From Prochlorococcus marinus CUG1416 (GTDB lineage Bacteria; Cyanobacteriota; Cyanobacteriia; PCC-6307; Cyanobiaceae), in the NCBI RefSeq assembly GCF_017695965.1, contig NZ_JAAORM010000002.1, forward strand, positions 496,001-560,000: a stretch of DNA of 64,000 nucleotides, written 5' to 3'. This document shows, one piece after another, positions 44,680 to 54,601 of this stretch; position 1 is the stretch's first letter, and each line of letters starts with the position of its first letter. Under the pieces are notes generated by a model. That model saw nothing but the letters and a program-made list of their open reading frames with translations, ran no database searches and had not been told where the DNA came from. The position numbers and the translations under genes were made by a program.

Positions 44680-46713
44680 ATGGTTCATTCTATACACCCA
44701 AGAACTATTCAAGAGATTAAAGAAAAGGCAGATATTGTTGACGTTATATCAGAGCATATTGTTCTTAAGAAGAAAGGTAAGGAATTTGTTGGAATTTGTC
44801 CTTTTCATGATGATACTAAGCCATCTATGACAGTATCACCTAGTAAACAATTCTATTATTGTTTTTCTTGTGGTGCTGGTGGTAACTCGATTAAATTTTT
44901 AATGGAATTTACTCGTGCAAACTTTTCTGATGTTGTACTTTCTCTCGCAAAAAAAAATAATATTAATGTTGAAAATCTTGAGGGTCCTCAAGTAGAAGCA
45001 TATAAGAAACAATTATCCAGAAAGGAAGAACTCTATAAAATATTAAGAGTCACTAAAAATTGGTTTAAGTCTCAATTAAATAATTCTCTTGGTGCTGAAG
45101 CAATGAAATATTTAATATCAAAGAGAAACTTGAATAACAAAACTATTGATAACTTTGAATTAGGTTTCGCTCCAAATTCATGGAACGATTTATTTAATTA
45201 TCTATCCAAGGTAGAAAAATTTCCTATTAATCTAATATTAGCTTCAGGTCTTTCAATTTCTAAAGATAATTCTGACAAGATTTATGATCGTTTTAGAAAT
45301 AGGTTAATTGTTCCAATACATGATATGCAGGGAAGAGTAGTTGCCTTTGGGGGTAGATCTCTTGATGGTCAGGAACCCAAATATCTTAATTCTCCTGAAT
45401 CAGAGATATTTGAAAAGGGAAAGATGTTGTTTGCATTCGAAAAAGCTTCTAGCAATATTAGGAAAAGAGATAAAGCCATTATTGTTGAAGGCTACTTTGA
45501 TGTGATTTCTCTTCATTCAAAGGGTATTACTAATTCTGTGGCTTCTCTTGGGACTGCATTAAATAAGTATCAAATTTCTCAACTATGTAGATGTACAGAT
45601 AATAAAAATATAATTTTGAATTTTGATTCTGATAATGCAGGGATATTAGCCACAAAAAGAGTAATTAAAGAAGTGGAGAGTCTATCTCTTCATGATCAAA
45701 TAAATCTTAAGATACTTCAACTAAGTGATTTTAAAGATCCTGACGAATATTTGAATAGTCATACGCCTGAAGATTATTTTAATTTGATTGATAATTCATC
45801 CTTTTGGATTGATTGGGAGATTGATCAGATCTTTAAAGATAAAGATTTAACTAAAGCTGAAATTTTTCAGAGCGTTATTTCTTTATTGGTAAAATTGTTG
45901 AGTAAATTACCTCAATCATCAACCAGAACTCATTACTTACAAAAAGTTGCCGAACAATTAAGTAAGGGACAAGCTAGGTTAGCAATACAGTTTGAACAAG
46001 ATTTAAGAAATCAAGTTAAGGGGTTTCGTTGGCATGGTAGATCAAAGAAATTTGAACAACCAAATGAAATTTCTCGTCGAGAGAAAAATGAATCGGAAAT
46101 AATCTTTTATTATTTACATTGTCCAGATCTTAGGCTATTTATTCGAGATGAATTTCTCAAAAGAGAAATTAATGGTTTTAACACTAATTATATTCAAAAT
46201 TTATGGGAATCTATTTCAAAAATTGAACAAAATAATTTGGGTTTAAATTATTTAAATGATTTAAAACAATCAAATAGTCAAATTCTTCAAAAAGAGTTTT
46301 CTGCTATTAACTTAATTTCACTTCTGCCTGACTACTTAGATCATAATAATCTTGAATCATCAAATAAAATTAATATTTTTATTAATCCAAATGAGTTTTT
46401 TTTAACATTACTGAGTAACCCTAAAGACAATTTACTTGGAACTTTATCACTTCTTGAGAAATATAATTCTCTAAAAAGATGTAGGCACTTAATCGAATCT
46501 TGGGGATCTCAAAGATTAAAAACTTTAGAAAATTGTATATCTATATTAATTGATAATTCTTCTTCAGGTTCCTCAAATACTAATAATGAGATAGACGATC
46601 TTTTTAAAGATTTAAATTCAGATGCGATTAAATTTCAGGAATTATATTATTTAGAAAGAGAACATATTAATTTTTTAGATAAACAACGCTGTGGTAATTT
46701 CATTGCTAGTTAA
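44680..46713 (+). CDS. dnaG: DNA primase
   Basis: A 677-aa protein. The N-terminal zinc finger CPFHDDTKPS...CFSCGAGG (41-68), the RNA polymerase core with VEGYFDVISL (TOPRIM Glu) and NFDSDNAG (Asp) are visible, then a divergent C-terminal helicase-interacting domain. Synthesises primers for dnaE polymerase. Normal length. Confidence 0.97.
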   Translation: MVHSIHPRTIQEIKEKADIVDVISEHIVLKKKGKEFVGICPFHDDTKPSMTVSPSKQFYYCFSCGAGGNSIKFLMEFTRANFSDVVLSLAKKNNINVENLEGPQVEAYKKQLSRKEELYKILRVTKNWFKSQLNNSLGAEAMKYLISKRNLNNKTIDNFELGFAPNSWNDLFNYLSKVEKFPINLILASGLSISKDNSDKIYDRFRNRLIVPIHDMQGRVVAFGGRSLDGQEPKYLNSPESEIFEKGKMLFAFEKASSNIRKRDKAIIVEGYFDVISLHSKGITNSVASLGTALNKYQISQLCRCTDNKNIILNFDSDNAGILATKRVIKEVESLSLHDQINLKILQLSDFKDPDEYLNSHTPEDYFNLIDNSSFWIDWEIDQIFKDKDLTKAEIFQSVISLLVKLLSKLPQSSTRTHYLQKVAEQLSKGQARLAIQFEQDLRNQVKGFRWHGRSKKFEQPNEISRREKNESEIIFYYLHCPDLRLFIRDEFLKREINGFNTNYIQNLWESISKIEQNNLGLNYLNDLKQSNSQILQKEFSAINLISLLPDYLDHNNLESSNKINIFINPNEFFLTLLSNPKDNLLGTLSLLEKYNSLKRCRHLIESWGSQRLKTLENCISILIDNSSSGSSNTNNEIDDLFKDLNSDAIKFQELYYLEREHINFLDKQRCGNFIAS

Positions 46714-46729
46714 TACGTTTACTTTTAAT

Positions 46730-47197
46730 TTATAGGCAGTATTTTTTAATCAAGTTTTTTACCTTTTTGGGTTTGTCTTCAAGAACATATGCTTCAACTT
46801 CTTTTGCATAAGTTCCAGAAAAATTAGAAATAGAGAACTCTAACGCATTCCTCTTAGTTGGATGTAATTTACTTTCTAGTTTTTCTATATCTCCTACTGT
46901 TTTATTGTTATTACATTTTTGTATTGCATGCGTTGCTTCATGTCTTAATGCTTTTCTTATCGCTCGTTCTGTTTTAAAGCTATCTTGTTTTGGTTGTTTC
47001 TTTATAGTTTTATAATTTGTTTTCCTTTTTGCATTTTCAGTACATATTATTATCTTATTTTCTTCAAAATTGTGTAGTCCTTTAATCTTTTTGTTTAATA
47101 GACACTCAACTTTATTTTCTTCAACTATGTAATTTGCTTTTGTCAATAATTCAAGAATCTCTTTATCTAATTTGCTTAAAAATATAATAAATTCCAT
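46730..47197 (-). CDS. HExxH putative metallopeptidase in the umuDC operon
   Basis: A 155-aa protein with zinc-binding HEATH at 86-90 (RHEATHAIQKC) and acidic KEVEAYVLED (about 132-141) that could give the third ligand. The basic middle (about 55-85) is Lys/Arg-rich. The HExxH-about 45-E arrangement recalls small gluzincins such as Atp23-like peptidases, but the identity is uncertain. The ATG lies 9 bp after the umuC stop, so it is probably the third gene of the SOS-type operon. No transmembrane segment. Confidence 0.7.
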   Translation of the reverse strand: MEFIIFLSKLDKEILELLTKANYIVEENKVECLLNKKIKGLHNFEENKIIICTENAKRKTNYKTIKKQPKQDSFKTERAIRKALRHEATHAIQKCNNNKTVGDIEKLESKLHPTKRNALEFSISNFSGTYAKEVEAYVLEDKPKKVKNLIKKYCL

Positions 47198-47206
47198 TTT
47201 ATTTTT

Positions 47207-48493
47207 TTATTTTACTATAGTTGGGATCTTATTGATATCGGTTGTAGATGAGGGACTTAAGAAATTTTTACTCATCGACCAACTTTGTGGCTTTTTTGTA
47301 ATCGCCCATGTAATTGCATCGTGATTGAATCTTTTATTTAAGAAATCAATCGTTTTCATAAGGTTTGTTGATTTTTCTAGATCTTTCTGAGATTTGCAAT
47401 TGATAACTGATTGCTGTAAATATTCGCTATTAGTTAAATCCTGCATTAAAACTCCAGCTTTTGAGAATTTATATTCGGGATTATAAATTTCTTTAGATAA
47501 TGCGACTACTATTTTTAAAATACTATTTGTGTCGTCTGTTGGATTCGTAAGTTTTCTATGAGCACTTCTTTGGTAATTTTGAGTTGAATATTTACTGGTT
47601 CTGGCAAATACTCTAATATTAGATGATTGCAAATTTTGACTTCTCATTTTTTCAGATGCTTTTATTGCATGAGTAGCCAGTGCTTGAGTTAAGTCTTCTA
47701 ATTTTGTGACAGGTGTACTGAAACTCCTGCTTACCTGAAGTTCTTTTTTGGATTTCTTGTTTTTTTCTATAGGCAGACATTTATGACCTTTAAGTTCTAA
47801 TTGCAGTCTTTTTCCTACGATGCCTAGTTTCTTAATGATTTCATTTTCTTCCATATCTCTTAATTCTCTTGCATTTTTAATACCTTTACTTTGTAACCAA
47901 TTAGAGGTTTGTTTCCCGACTCCCCAGATCTTATCTATACTAATTATTTTCAAATAATTATTCTCATTTCTGGCTCTAGCTAAATCAAATATTCCAGCTG
48001 AATAATCAATATTTTTAGCTAATTTATTAGCAATTTTTGCTCTTACTTTATTTTCTCCTATTCCTACGGTTATGGTAATCCCTAGATTCTGATATATTAA
48101 TGCTCTTATGCTTCTTGCCCAAGGATATAGATTTTTATCATTAGGTCTAGAAATTGAGACAAATGCTTCATCAATAGAATAAATCTCTATCTGTTCACAG
48201 CAGTCTTTTAGTAAATTCATTAGTCTTCTACTCATATCGCCATAAAGAGAGTAATTTGAGCTTAAAACTGCTACACCTAATTTATTTAATCTTTCTTTTA
48301 CCTTAAAATAAGGAGCTCCCATTTTAATTTTTAAAGCACGCGCTTCAGGACTTCTCGCAATGATACATCCGTCATTATTAGATAGAATTACTACTGGTTT
48401 ATTCCTTAAATGAGGATTAATAGTTTGTTCACATGACGCGTAGAAATTATTAGCATCTATAAGAACTATCGCATTAATACTTGGAATCTTCAT
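47207..48493 (-). CDS. umuC: DNA polymerase V catalytic subunit UmuC (Y family)
   Basis: A 428-aa translesion polymerase. Catalytic carboxylates in IVLIDANNFYASCE (about 10-23) and YSIDEAFVSI, the thumb helix-hairpin-helix (DKIWGVGKQTSNWL) and a little-finger domain are visible. It overlaps umuD by 4 bp (ATGA). It copies damaged DNA after SOS induction and requires processed UmuD. Confidence 0.95.
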   Translation of the reverse strand: MKIPSINAIVLIDANNFYASCEQTINPHLRNKPVVILSNNDGCIIARSPEARALKIKMGAPYFKVKERLNKLGVAVLSSNYSLYGDMSRRLMNLLKDCCEQIEIYSIDEAFVSISRPNDKNLYPWARSIRALIYQNLGITITVGIGENKVRAKIANKLAKNIDYSAGIFDLARARNENNYLKIISIDKIWGVGKQTSNWLQSKGIKNARELRDMEENEIIKKLGIVGKRLQLELKGHKCLPIEKNKKSKKELQVSRSFSTPVTKLEDLTQALATHAIKASEKMRSQNLQSSNIRVFARTSKYSTQNYQRSAHRKLTNPTDDTNSILKIVVALSKEIYNPEYKFSKAGVLMQDLTNSEYLQQSVINCKSQKDLEKSTNLMKTIDFLNKRFNHDAITWAITKKPQSWSMSKNFLSPSSTTDINKIPTIVK

Positions 48494-48906
48494 AAATAGC
48501 TATGTATTGAATAAATGACAACGCCCCATATCTGTACATCAAGATGGTTTTTAAATCTGAAATCGGGATAATTATGATTTTCTGCTTTTAAATATAATTC
48601 ATTATTTTTTATAGATAATCTTTTTATTGTAAATTCCCCGTCTATCATTGCAATGATAATATTCCCTGGCTTGGCTGTTAAACTCTTGTCTACTATTATT
48701 AAATCTTTATCTTTAATTCCAGCATTTATCATTGAGTCGCCTTTAACTCTAAGAAAAAAAGTGCTAAACGGATTAGATATTAAATGTTCATTCAAATCAA
48801 TATTTTCTTCTGTATGGTCATCTGCAGGAGAAGGAAATCCTGCTGATACCGAATCAGTTAATAAGGGGATCTGAAACTTTTTAGTAGTTGAATCAAAGGA
48901 ATCCAA
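48490..48906 (-). CDS. umuD: UmuD-type S24 self-cleaving protein
   Basis: A 138-aa protein. Cleavage site Ala22-Gly23 (SVSAGFPSP), nucleophile Ser58 (KGDSMINAG) and general-base Lys95 (FTIKRL) are in UmuD/LexA positions. There is no DNA-binding domain, so it is UmuD rather than LexA. TTG start at 48906 with no ATG nearby. First gene of umuD-umuC-HExxH, preceded by a LexA-box-like palindrome. Confidence 0.93.
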   Translation of the reverse strand: MDSFDSTTKKFQIPLLTDSVSAGFPSPADDHTEENIDLNEHLISNPFSTFFLRVKGDSMINAGIKDKDLIIVDKSLTAKPGNIIIAMIDGEFTIKRLSIKNNELYLKAENHNYPDFRFKNHLDVQIWGVVIYSIHSYL

Positions 48907-48919
48907 GACTTAAATTAAT

Positions 48920-48933
48920 AGTATATATGTACT
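48920..48933. promoter_or_regulatory. SOS (LexA) box-like palindrome before umuD
   Basis: AGTATATATGTACT, or AGTACATATATACT on the gene strand, differs by one base from the perfect palindrome AGTACATATGTACT and fits the cyanobacterial LexA type (AGTAC-N4-GTACT). It ends 14 bp upstream of the umuD start codon, where a repressor would block transcription. Confidence 0.6.
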
Positions 48934-49004
48934 ATATAACAAAATTCAAAAATTAGTTAGTTATTAAGCTTTTATAAATTAATTTTAGATTAAATCTAAT
49001 TTTT

Positions 49005-49421
49005 TTAAGAGCGATGGTAAGGGGAGTTGTTAGATATAGAAATAGCTCTATAGATTTGCTCGATTAGGATTAATCTAGCTAATTCATGAGGAAAAGTTAA
49101 AGGAGACAGACTTAGTATAAGATCTGATTTTTCTTTTATATCTGAACTAATTCCATCAGTATCACCGATTAAGAAATTAATTTTTTTATTTTTAAAATTT
49201 AAGAGTAAAGAACATAGCTCAACTGAATTAAACTGTTTGCCTTCTTCACTTAGGCAGATAATAATATGGTTATTTGATCTTAGATTATTTATATTAAAAG
49301 TCTTTAACTCATTAATGATAAGTTCAGGCATTCTTTTTTTGTATTGATTAATTCCATCTCTAATCCAAATTTTCTTTATTTTGCCGATAGCATAAATTGT
49401 TAATCTATTACTCTGAAGCAT
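49005..49421 (-). CDS. rlmH: 23S rRNA pseudouridine-1915 N3-methyltransferase
   Basis: A 138-aa SPOUT methyltransferase. [15 protein letters not shown] and the C-terminal [18 protein letters not shown]...SPYHR are the RlmH signatures, with the SAM-binding knot in that part. Normal length. The start Met has a few extra residues before the conserved LTIYAIGKI. Confidence 0.93.
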   Translation of the reverse strand: MLQSNRLTIYAIGKIKKIWIRDGINQYKKRMPELIINELKTFNINNLRSNNHIIICLSEEGKQFNSVELCSLLLNFKNKKINFLIGDTDGISSDIKEKSDLILSLSPLTFPHELARLILIEQIYRAISISNNSPYHRS

Positions 49422-49440
49422 AGGTAAATATTAAATTTAA

Positions 49441-49773
49441 TTATTCCTCAAGAAGATAATTAAATTCATCATACAGTTTCTCTTCATTTGTTAATTTCTT
49501 AGAATAATTAGCTTTTCTAGAATTCATATTGATTTGATTAAGCTCGCTTTTTCTTAGTGAATGATTAACATTAGAAGTCTTGTCTAGAGATTCTGAATTG
49601 TCAATTAACGAATAAAAAATTTTATTGGGATCTTCTGATTTAAGTTGCATTTTGGTTGAATTATCGTTGTCATATATTTTTGAATAATTACTTACATTAC
49701 TAGTATTGTTATTGAAATTTTTATTTTTTTTATATTTATTGAGTTTATCTAAATTTTTTTTTGATAAGCTCAT
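49441..49773 (-). CDS. Asn/Ser/Lys-rich hypothetical protein
   Basis: A 110-aa low-complexity, highly polar protein (MSLSKKNLDKLNKYKKNKNF at the start), ending in a short acidic helix (LYDEFNYLLEE). Probably disordered. It lies 19 bp upstream of rlmH on the same strand. Coding is uncertain because such composition arises easily in AT-rich DNA. Confidence 0.5.
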   Translation of the reverse strand: MSLSKKNLDKLNKYKKNKNFNNNTSNVSNYSKIYDNDNSTKMQLKSEDPNKIFYSLIDNSESLDKTSNVNHSLRKSELNQINMNSRKANYSKKLTNEEKLYDEFNYLLEE

Positions 49774-49829
49774 GATATAAAGTATTAAATAAATTCATAT
49801 TTAATTTAAACATATTATTTATCTTTTAG

Positions 49830-50654
49830 ATGAATTCTAAAAACTATCATCAAAAAAAAAGATTTGGACAACATTGGTTGGTAAATAAAAAAATATTAGA
49901 AAAAATTAAGGAGGTTGCTGATCTAAATGAAAATGACTTTATTTTAGAAATCGGGCCAGGAAGAGGAGCTTTAACCTCTAAGTTATTAGATTCAGAAATC
50001 AGAAAATTGCATGCAATTGAATTAGATAAAGATTTAATTAATTTATTGAATATTAAATTCAATAATAATGTTAAGTTTTCACTTCAGCAGGGAGATATTC
50101 TTTCTGTGAATTTAGATTCGATTAATAATAAGATTACAAAAGTGGTTGCAAATATCCCCTACAATATAACTGGCCCAATATTGGATATATTTGTAGGGAG
50201 ATTGGGTGTTATTAGAAACTATAATTACGCAAAGATAATTTTTTTAATGCAGAAAGATGTTGTAGATAGGATTTTGTCACAGGAAGGAAGTTCAAATGCT
50301 GGTGCGCTTAGTATAAGAATGCAACTTTTATCAAAAATAAAAAAAATTTGCGATGTAGAGCCTTCATCATTTAGTCCACCTCCTAAAGTTTTTTCATCTT
50401 TAGTCGTTTTTGAACCGTTAAAAAAAGATTTACGTTTAGATATTAGTGTAGAAAAATATATAGATAAACTTCTTCGTATTTCATTTAATTCAAGAAGAAA
50501 AATGCTTAGAAATACTCTTAATTCAATACTTTCAAATGAAGAAATAAATGAATTATCTGAATCTTCAAAAATTTGTTTTAATTTAAGACCACAAGATATT
50601 TCAATTAACCAATGGATTAAGCTTGCAGAAAATTGTATTAAAATTAAAAAATAA
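49830..50654 (+). CDS. rsmA: 16S rRNA dimethyladenosine transferase KsgA
   Basis: A 274-aa enzyme dimethylating A1518/A1519 of 16S rRNA. SAM motif [16 protein letters not shown], motif [13 protein letters not shown] (NxPY catalytic motif) and a helical C-terminal domain are seen. It begins with [13 protein letters not shown], the family's RNA-binding N-terminus. Followed by ispE on the same strand. Confidence 0.96.
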   Translation: MNSKNYHQKKRFGQHWLVNKKILEKIKEVADLNENDFILEIGPGRGALTSKLLDSEIRKLHAIELDKDLINLLNIKFNNNVKFSLQQGDILSVNLDSINNKITKVVANIPYNITGPILDIFVGRLGVIRNYNYAKIIFLMQKDVVDRILSQEGSSNAGALSIRMQLLSKIKKICDVEPSSFSPPPKVFSSLVVFEPLKKDLRLDISVEKYIDKLLRISFNSRRKMLRNTLNSILSNEEINELSESSKICFNLRPQDISINQWIKLAENCIKIKK

Positions 50655-50665
50655 AATTTCATGAT

Positions 50666-51601
50666 ATGCAAGATCTATCTAAAGGAAAAATTATTTTAAA
50701 ATCTCCTGCAAAAATAAATTTGCACTTAGAAGTTATTGGAAAAAGAGATGATGGATACCATGAATTAGCAATGATTATGCAGAATATTGATCTTTCTGAT
50801 TATTTGGAATTGGAAATTAATAATGAAGGTTTAATTAAACTTGAATCTGATTGTAATAATTTAAGCGTGTCTAGTGATAACTTAATCGTTAAATCTGCCA
50901 ATCTATTAAAGAAAATATCGAATATAGATTTCGGTGCAAATATATTTTTAAGAAAAAATATTCCAATAGGTGCAGGATTAGCTGGTGGATCAAGTAATGC
51001 AGCAGCAACATTAATTGGTCTTAATAAACTATGGAACTTAGAACTAGATCAAAATACATTAGTTTCATTGGCATCAAGTTTAGGATCAGATATTCCTTTT
51101 TTTATTAATGGTGGTATCCAATTATGTTTTGGAAGAGGCGAAATTTTGGAGAAATTAGATCCAAACTTTGAATATGGGGTACTTCTTTTAAAAAATCCAA
51201 GTGTATCAGTATCTACTGCTGAAACTTATAAAAAATATAGTAATAGATTTTGTGATGAATATCTTACGAGTAGAGAAATGATTCAGAAGACAAGAAAAAA
51301 TCTAAGGGATAATGGTTTAACTGGATTAAATTTCGATAATCAACTAATTTCTATAAAAAATGATTTGCAGTTAGTTGTTGAAAATGAGAATGATTCTGTA
51401 AAGCAGGCATTATATTTACTTTCTAAATTAAAAAATTCTCTTACATTCTCAATGAGTGGATCAGGACCTACTTGCTTTGCCCTCTTTAAAGATTTTGAGA
51501 CTGCTGAAAAAGAATTAAATGCAAATTATAAATTATTTAAAGATAAAGGTTATGATTCATGGGTTTGTAAGTTACTTGAAAAGGGAATAACATTCATTTA
51601 A
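50666..51601 (+). CDS. ispE: 4-diphosphocytidyl-2-C-methyl-D-erythritol kinase
   Basis: A 311-aa GHMP kinase of the MEP isoprenoid pathway. The ATP loop IPIGAGLAGGSSNAAATL (about 95-112), N-terminal SPAKINLHLEVIGKR and C-terminal TFSMSGSGPTCFALF are all present. Supplies isoprenoids for carotenoids and the chlorophyll tail. Starts 11 bp after rsmA. Confidence 0.97.
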   Translation: MQDLSKGKIILKSPAKINLHLEVIGKRDDGYHELAMIMQNIDLSDYLELEINNEGLIKLESDCNNLSVSSDNLIVKSANLLKKISNIDFGANIFLRKNIPIGAGLAGGSSNAAATLIGLNKLWNLELDQNTLVSLASSLGSDIPFFINGGIQLCFGRGEILEKLDPNFEYGVLLLKNPSVSVSTAETYKKYSNRFCDEYLTSREMIQKTRKNLRDNGLTGLNFDNQLISIKNDLQLVVENENDSVKQALYLLSKLKNSLTFSMSGSGPTCFALFKDFETAEKELNANYKLFKDKGYDSWVCKLLEKGITFI

Positions 51602-51610
51602 ATTTTTACT

Positions 51611-51943
51611 ATGAACAAAAATAATATTGTGTCACAAAATAGTATAAATAAAAATAGTGAGAATATTAAAAATAATATTCCCGAAAAAGGCCCTTTAAAT
51701 TTTATAGTTGGATCATTAACAAGTTTTTTATTATTTATATTTTTTTATTTCTTAAGTAATAAAATTGCAATTTATTTTTCAATACATAAACCATCTAATT
51801 CTTCTGAAATAGTCCAAAGTATTTCATCTAGTATTAATACTTTAATAATTGGATTATCTTTTTTGCTAACTTTTTCTTTCGCTTTTATAGGATTTGGACT
51901 TTTCATTGTATTTATTCGCAGTTTTTTTCTGAAGAAAAGTTGA
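51611..51943 (+). CDS. DUF3082-like membrane protein
   Basis: A 110-aa protein with two transmembrane helices (about 32-55 and 77-103) after a polar Asn/Lys-rich N-terminus. The layout matches the cyanobacterial and plastid DUF3082 family as I recall it. Follows ispE by 9 bp. Function unknown. Confidence 0.65.
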   Translation: MNKNNIVSQNSINKNSENIKNNIPEKGPLNFIVGSLTSFLLFIFFYFLSNKIAIYFSIHKPSNSSEIVQSISSSINTLIIGLSFLLTFSFAFIGFGLFIVFIRSFFLKKS

Positions 51944-51977
51944 ATAACAAATATTATAAAAAAAACGCTTTATTTGA

Positions 51978-52073
51978 ATGTCTTTACATGATCTAGGCCT
52001 CTTAATTCTTTTGCTATCACCAGGAATGATTTTGTCAATATTACTACTTATAACCTTTGCAGAAGGAGGATAA
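51978..52073 (+). CDS. 31-aa membrane peptide upstream of pdhB
   Basis: ATG at 51978, TAA at 52071-52073. The translation MSLHDLGLLILLLSPGMILS and the following ILLLITFAEGG make one hydrophobic helix with an SPG kink. The last codons carry GAAGGAGGA, which looks like a Shine-Dalgarno but is 51 nt from pdhB. Small helices like this occur in photosystem and cytochrome b6f complexes, but no match is recognised. Confidence 0.45.
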   Translation: MSLHDLGLLILLLSPGMILSILLLITFAEGG

Positions 52074-52123
52074 ATTAACCAGAATGGTAAGATTTATATA
52101 TCTGATTAATTAGGTAATTAATT

Positions 52124-53107
52124 GTGGCTGGAACATTATTGTTTAATGCTTTGAAAGAGGCAATTGATGAAGAAATGGCAAATGATGTTAATGTTTGCGT
52201 TATGGGTGAAGATGTTGGTCAATATGGAGGTTCATATAAGGTAACTAAGGATTTATATGAAAAATATGGTGAGTTAAGAGTATTAGATACTCCAATTGCA
52301 GAAAATAGTTTTACAGGTATGGCTGTGGGTGCAGCCATGACTGGGTTAAGACCAATAGTAGAAGGAATGAATATGGGTTTTTTGCTTTTGGCGTTTAATC
52401 AGATATCGAATAATATGGGTATGCTTAGATATACAAGTGGTGGAAATTATAAGATACCCGCAGTAGTTCGAGGTCCTGGAGGAGTTGGCCGTCAACTTGG
52501 TGCTGAACATAGTCAAAGACTTGAAGCATATTTTCATGCAGTTCCTGGTATAAAAATTGTGGCATGCAGTACTCCCACAAATGCTAAAGGTCTAATGAAA
52601 GCAGCGATAAGAGATGATAATCCGGTTCTGTTTTTTGAACATGTACTTTTATACAACTTGACTGAAGAATTACCAGAGGGCGATTATACCTGTGCACTAG
52701 ACCAAGCTGATGTCGTAAAAGAGGGAAAGGATCTTACTTTATTAACTTATTCAAGAATGAGACATCACTGTCTTAAAGCTGTTGAAGAATTAGATAAAAA
52801 AGGAATAGATGTTGAGTTGATTGATTTGATAAGTTTAAAACCATTTGATATGGAAACCATTGCCAAATCAATAAGAAAAACAAATAAAGTAATTATTGTT
52901 GAAGAATGTATGAAGACTGGAGGTATTGGTGCAGAATTGATTGCCTTAATAACAGAAGAGTGTTTTGATGATCTTGATGCCAGACCAATTAGGTTATCAA
53001 GTCAGGATATACCAACTCCATACAATGGAAATCTTGAGAATTTGACAATAATACAGCCACATCAAATAGTTGAAAAAGTTGAACATTTAATAACTGGGAG
53101 TATATAG
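52124..53107 (+). CDS. pdhB: Pyruvate dehydrogenase E1 beta subunit
   Basis: A 327-aa thiamine-diphosphate enzyme subunit. [17 protein letters not shown], the TPP-activating Glu region ([20 protein letters not shown]) and [15 protein letters not shown] are family landmarks, with a C-terminal transketolase domain. The start is GTG. Links glycolysis to acetyl-CoA. secD follows by 3 bp. Confidence 0.96.
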   Translation: MAGTLLFNALKEAIDEEMANDVNVCVMGEDVGQYGGSYKVTKDLYEKYGELRVLDTPIAENSFTGMAVGAAMTGLRPIVEGMNMGFLLLAFNQISNNMGMLRYTSGGNYKIPAVVRGPGGVGRQLGAEHSQRLEAYFHAVPGIKIVACSTPTNAKGLMKAAIRDDNPVLFFEHVLLYNLTEELPEGDYTCALDQADVVKEGKDLTLLTYSRMRHHCLKAVEELDKKGIDVELIDLISLKPFDMETIAKSIRKTNKVIIVEECMKTGGIGAELIALITEECFDDLDARPIRLSSQDIPTPYNGNLENLTIIQPHQIVEKVEHLITGSI

Positions 53108-53110
53108 TCA

Positions 53111-54580
53111 ATGAAGAGAAGGCAAGGGTGGCTTTTTTTTATAATATTTCTACTTACTTTATCAATTTATTTATTAATAAATTACCCCCTACAGTTGGGA
53201 CTGGATTTACGAGGGGGTTCTCAACTTACACTTCAAATTATAAAAGAGGAAGGTAAGGTAACTAAGGATGAACTTGAAGCGGTTAATTCGGTTATAGATA
53301 GACGCGTTAACAATTTAGGTGTATCCGAGTCTAACTTACAAACCCTTGGTGGAGATCAATTGATTTTAGAATTACCCGGAGAACAGAATCCCTTAGTTGC
53401 TTCAAGAGTTTTAGGTAAGACTGCTTTATTAGAATTTAGAACTCAAAAATTAGGTACATCCTCAAATTTAAAAGAATTGCAATTTCAGAGATTGAATATT
53501 AAAAATTTAATTGAAGAATATTCCTCTATAGGAAAAAATCAATATTCAGATGAGTTCTTAAACACTATGCAGGAGAGTCTTAAGGAGATTGAAAAAAAAT
53601 TAAATTACTCTGCTAATAATAAAGAGTTATATGCGAAATTAATTGAAATTAAAAAGTATATTGATAAAGAAATTACAAATTTATTTATTAAAACTGATTT
53701 ATCTGGTAAGGATCTTATTAACGCAGGAAGGAGACAAGAACAAACAAATAGTAATTGGGAAGTTTTATTAACCTTTAATAATTCAGGAGGTGAAAAGTTT
53801 GCCGCAATTACAAAGTCAATTGCTGGCACTAATCAACTATTGGCTATAATTCTTGATGGGGAATCTATAAGTGAAGCTAGTGTTGGTAGTCAGTTTGCAA
53901 ATACTGGGATTACAGGTGGATTGGCAACTATAAGCGGTAATTTTAGTGCTGAAAATGCTAGAGAATTAGAAGTGCAACTTAAAGGAGGTTCTTTGCCCTT
54001 GCCAATTGAAATAGTCGAAACTAACACGATAGGAGCTCTGCTTGGATCCAAGAATATTTTAAAAAGTCTTTATGCAGCTATTAGTGGATTAATTTTTGTT
54101 GGTATTTTTATGATTTTCAATTATAGAATTTTAGGTTTTGTTTCAGTTCTCTCTCTAGGACTTTATGGTTTCTTTAACTTGGCCCTGTATTCTTTAATTC
54201 CTGTGACTTTAACTTTACCTGGAATATCTGGACTTATACTTAGTATCGGTATGGCAGTTGATGCAAATATTCTAATATTTGAGAGGATTAGAGAAGAATT
54301 ATATGATGGCAATACACTTACAAGATCTATTGATAGTGGTTTTCAAAGAGCTAATTCATCCATAGTTGATGGTCACATTACAACTCTTTTAAGTTGTTTT
54401 GTATTGTTTTTATTGGGAACAAATTTTGTTAAAGGTTTTGCTGCAACATTAGGAATTGGAGTCTTAATAAGCTTATTTACCTCATTAAATTGCTCCAAAA
54501 CTATTTTGAGATTTTTGACAACATATCAATCTTTAAGGCAAAAAAATCTTTACGTACCCAAAAACAATTTATCTAATTAA
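53111..54580 (+). CDS. secD: Protein translocase subunit SecD
   Basis: A 489-aa membrane protein. First helix (about 6-24), large periplasmic P1 region (about 30-300, including LGLDLRGGSQL and the conserved LGKTALLEFR), then five helices with GMAVDANILIFERIREEL. Powers the late stage of Sec export with SecF. Start ATG. Confidence 0.95.
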   Translation: MKRRQGWLFFIIFLLTLSIYLLINYPLQLGLDLRGGSQLTLQIIKEEGKVTKDELEAVNSVIDRRVNNLGVSESNLQTLGGDQLILELPGEQNPLVASRVLGKTALLEFRTQKLGTSSNLKELQFQRLNIKNLIEEYSSIGKNQYSDEFLNTMQESLKEIEKKLNYSANNKELYAKLIEIKKYIDKEITNLFIKTDLSGKDLINAGRRQEQTNSNWEVLLTFNNSGGEKFAAITKSIAGTNQLLAIILDGESISEASVGSQFANTGITGGLATISGNFSAENARELEVQLKGGSLPLPIEIVETNTIGALLGSKNILKSLYAAISGLIFVGIFMIFNYRILGFVSVLSLGLYGFFNLALYSLIPVTLTLPGISGLILSIGMAVDANILIFERIREELYDGNTLTRSIDSGFQRANSSIVDGHITTLLSCFVLFLLGTNFVKGFAATLGIGVLISLFTSLNCSKTILRFLTTYQSLRQKNLYVPKNNLSN

Positions 54581-54601
54581 ATTTTTATTTCTAATCTTTC
54601 C

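Noticed and set aside
50225-50671. 148-codon minus-strand frame
   Set aside because: Antisense to rsmA, which carries NIPY and SAM motifs.
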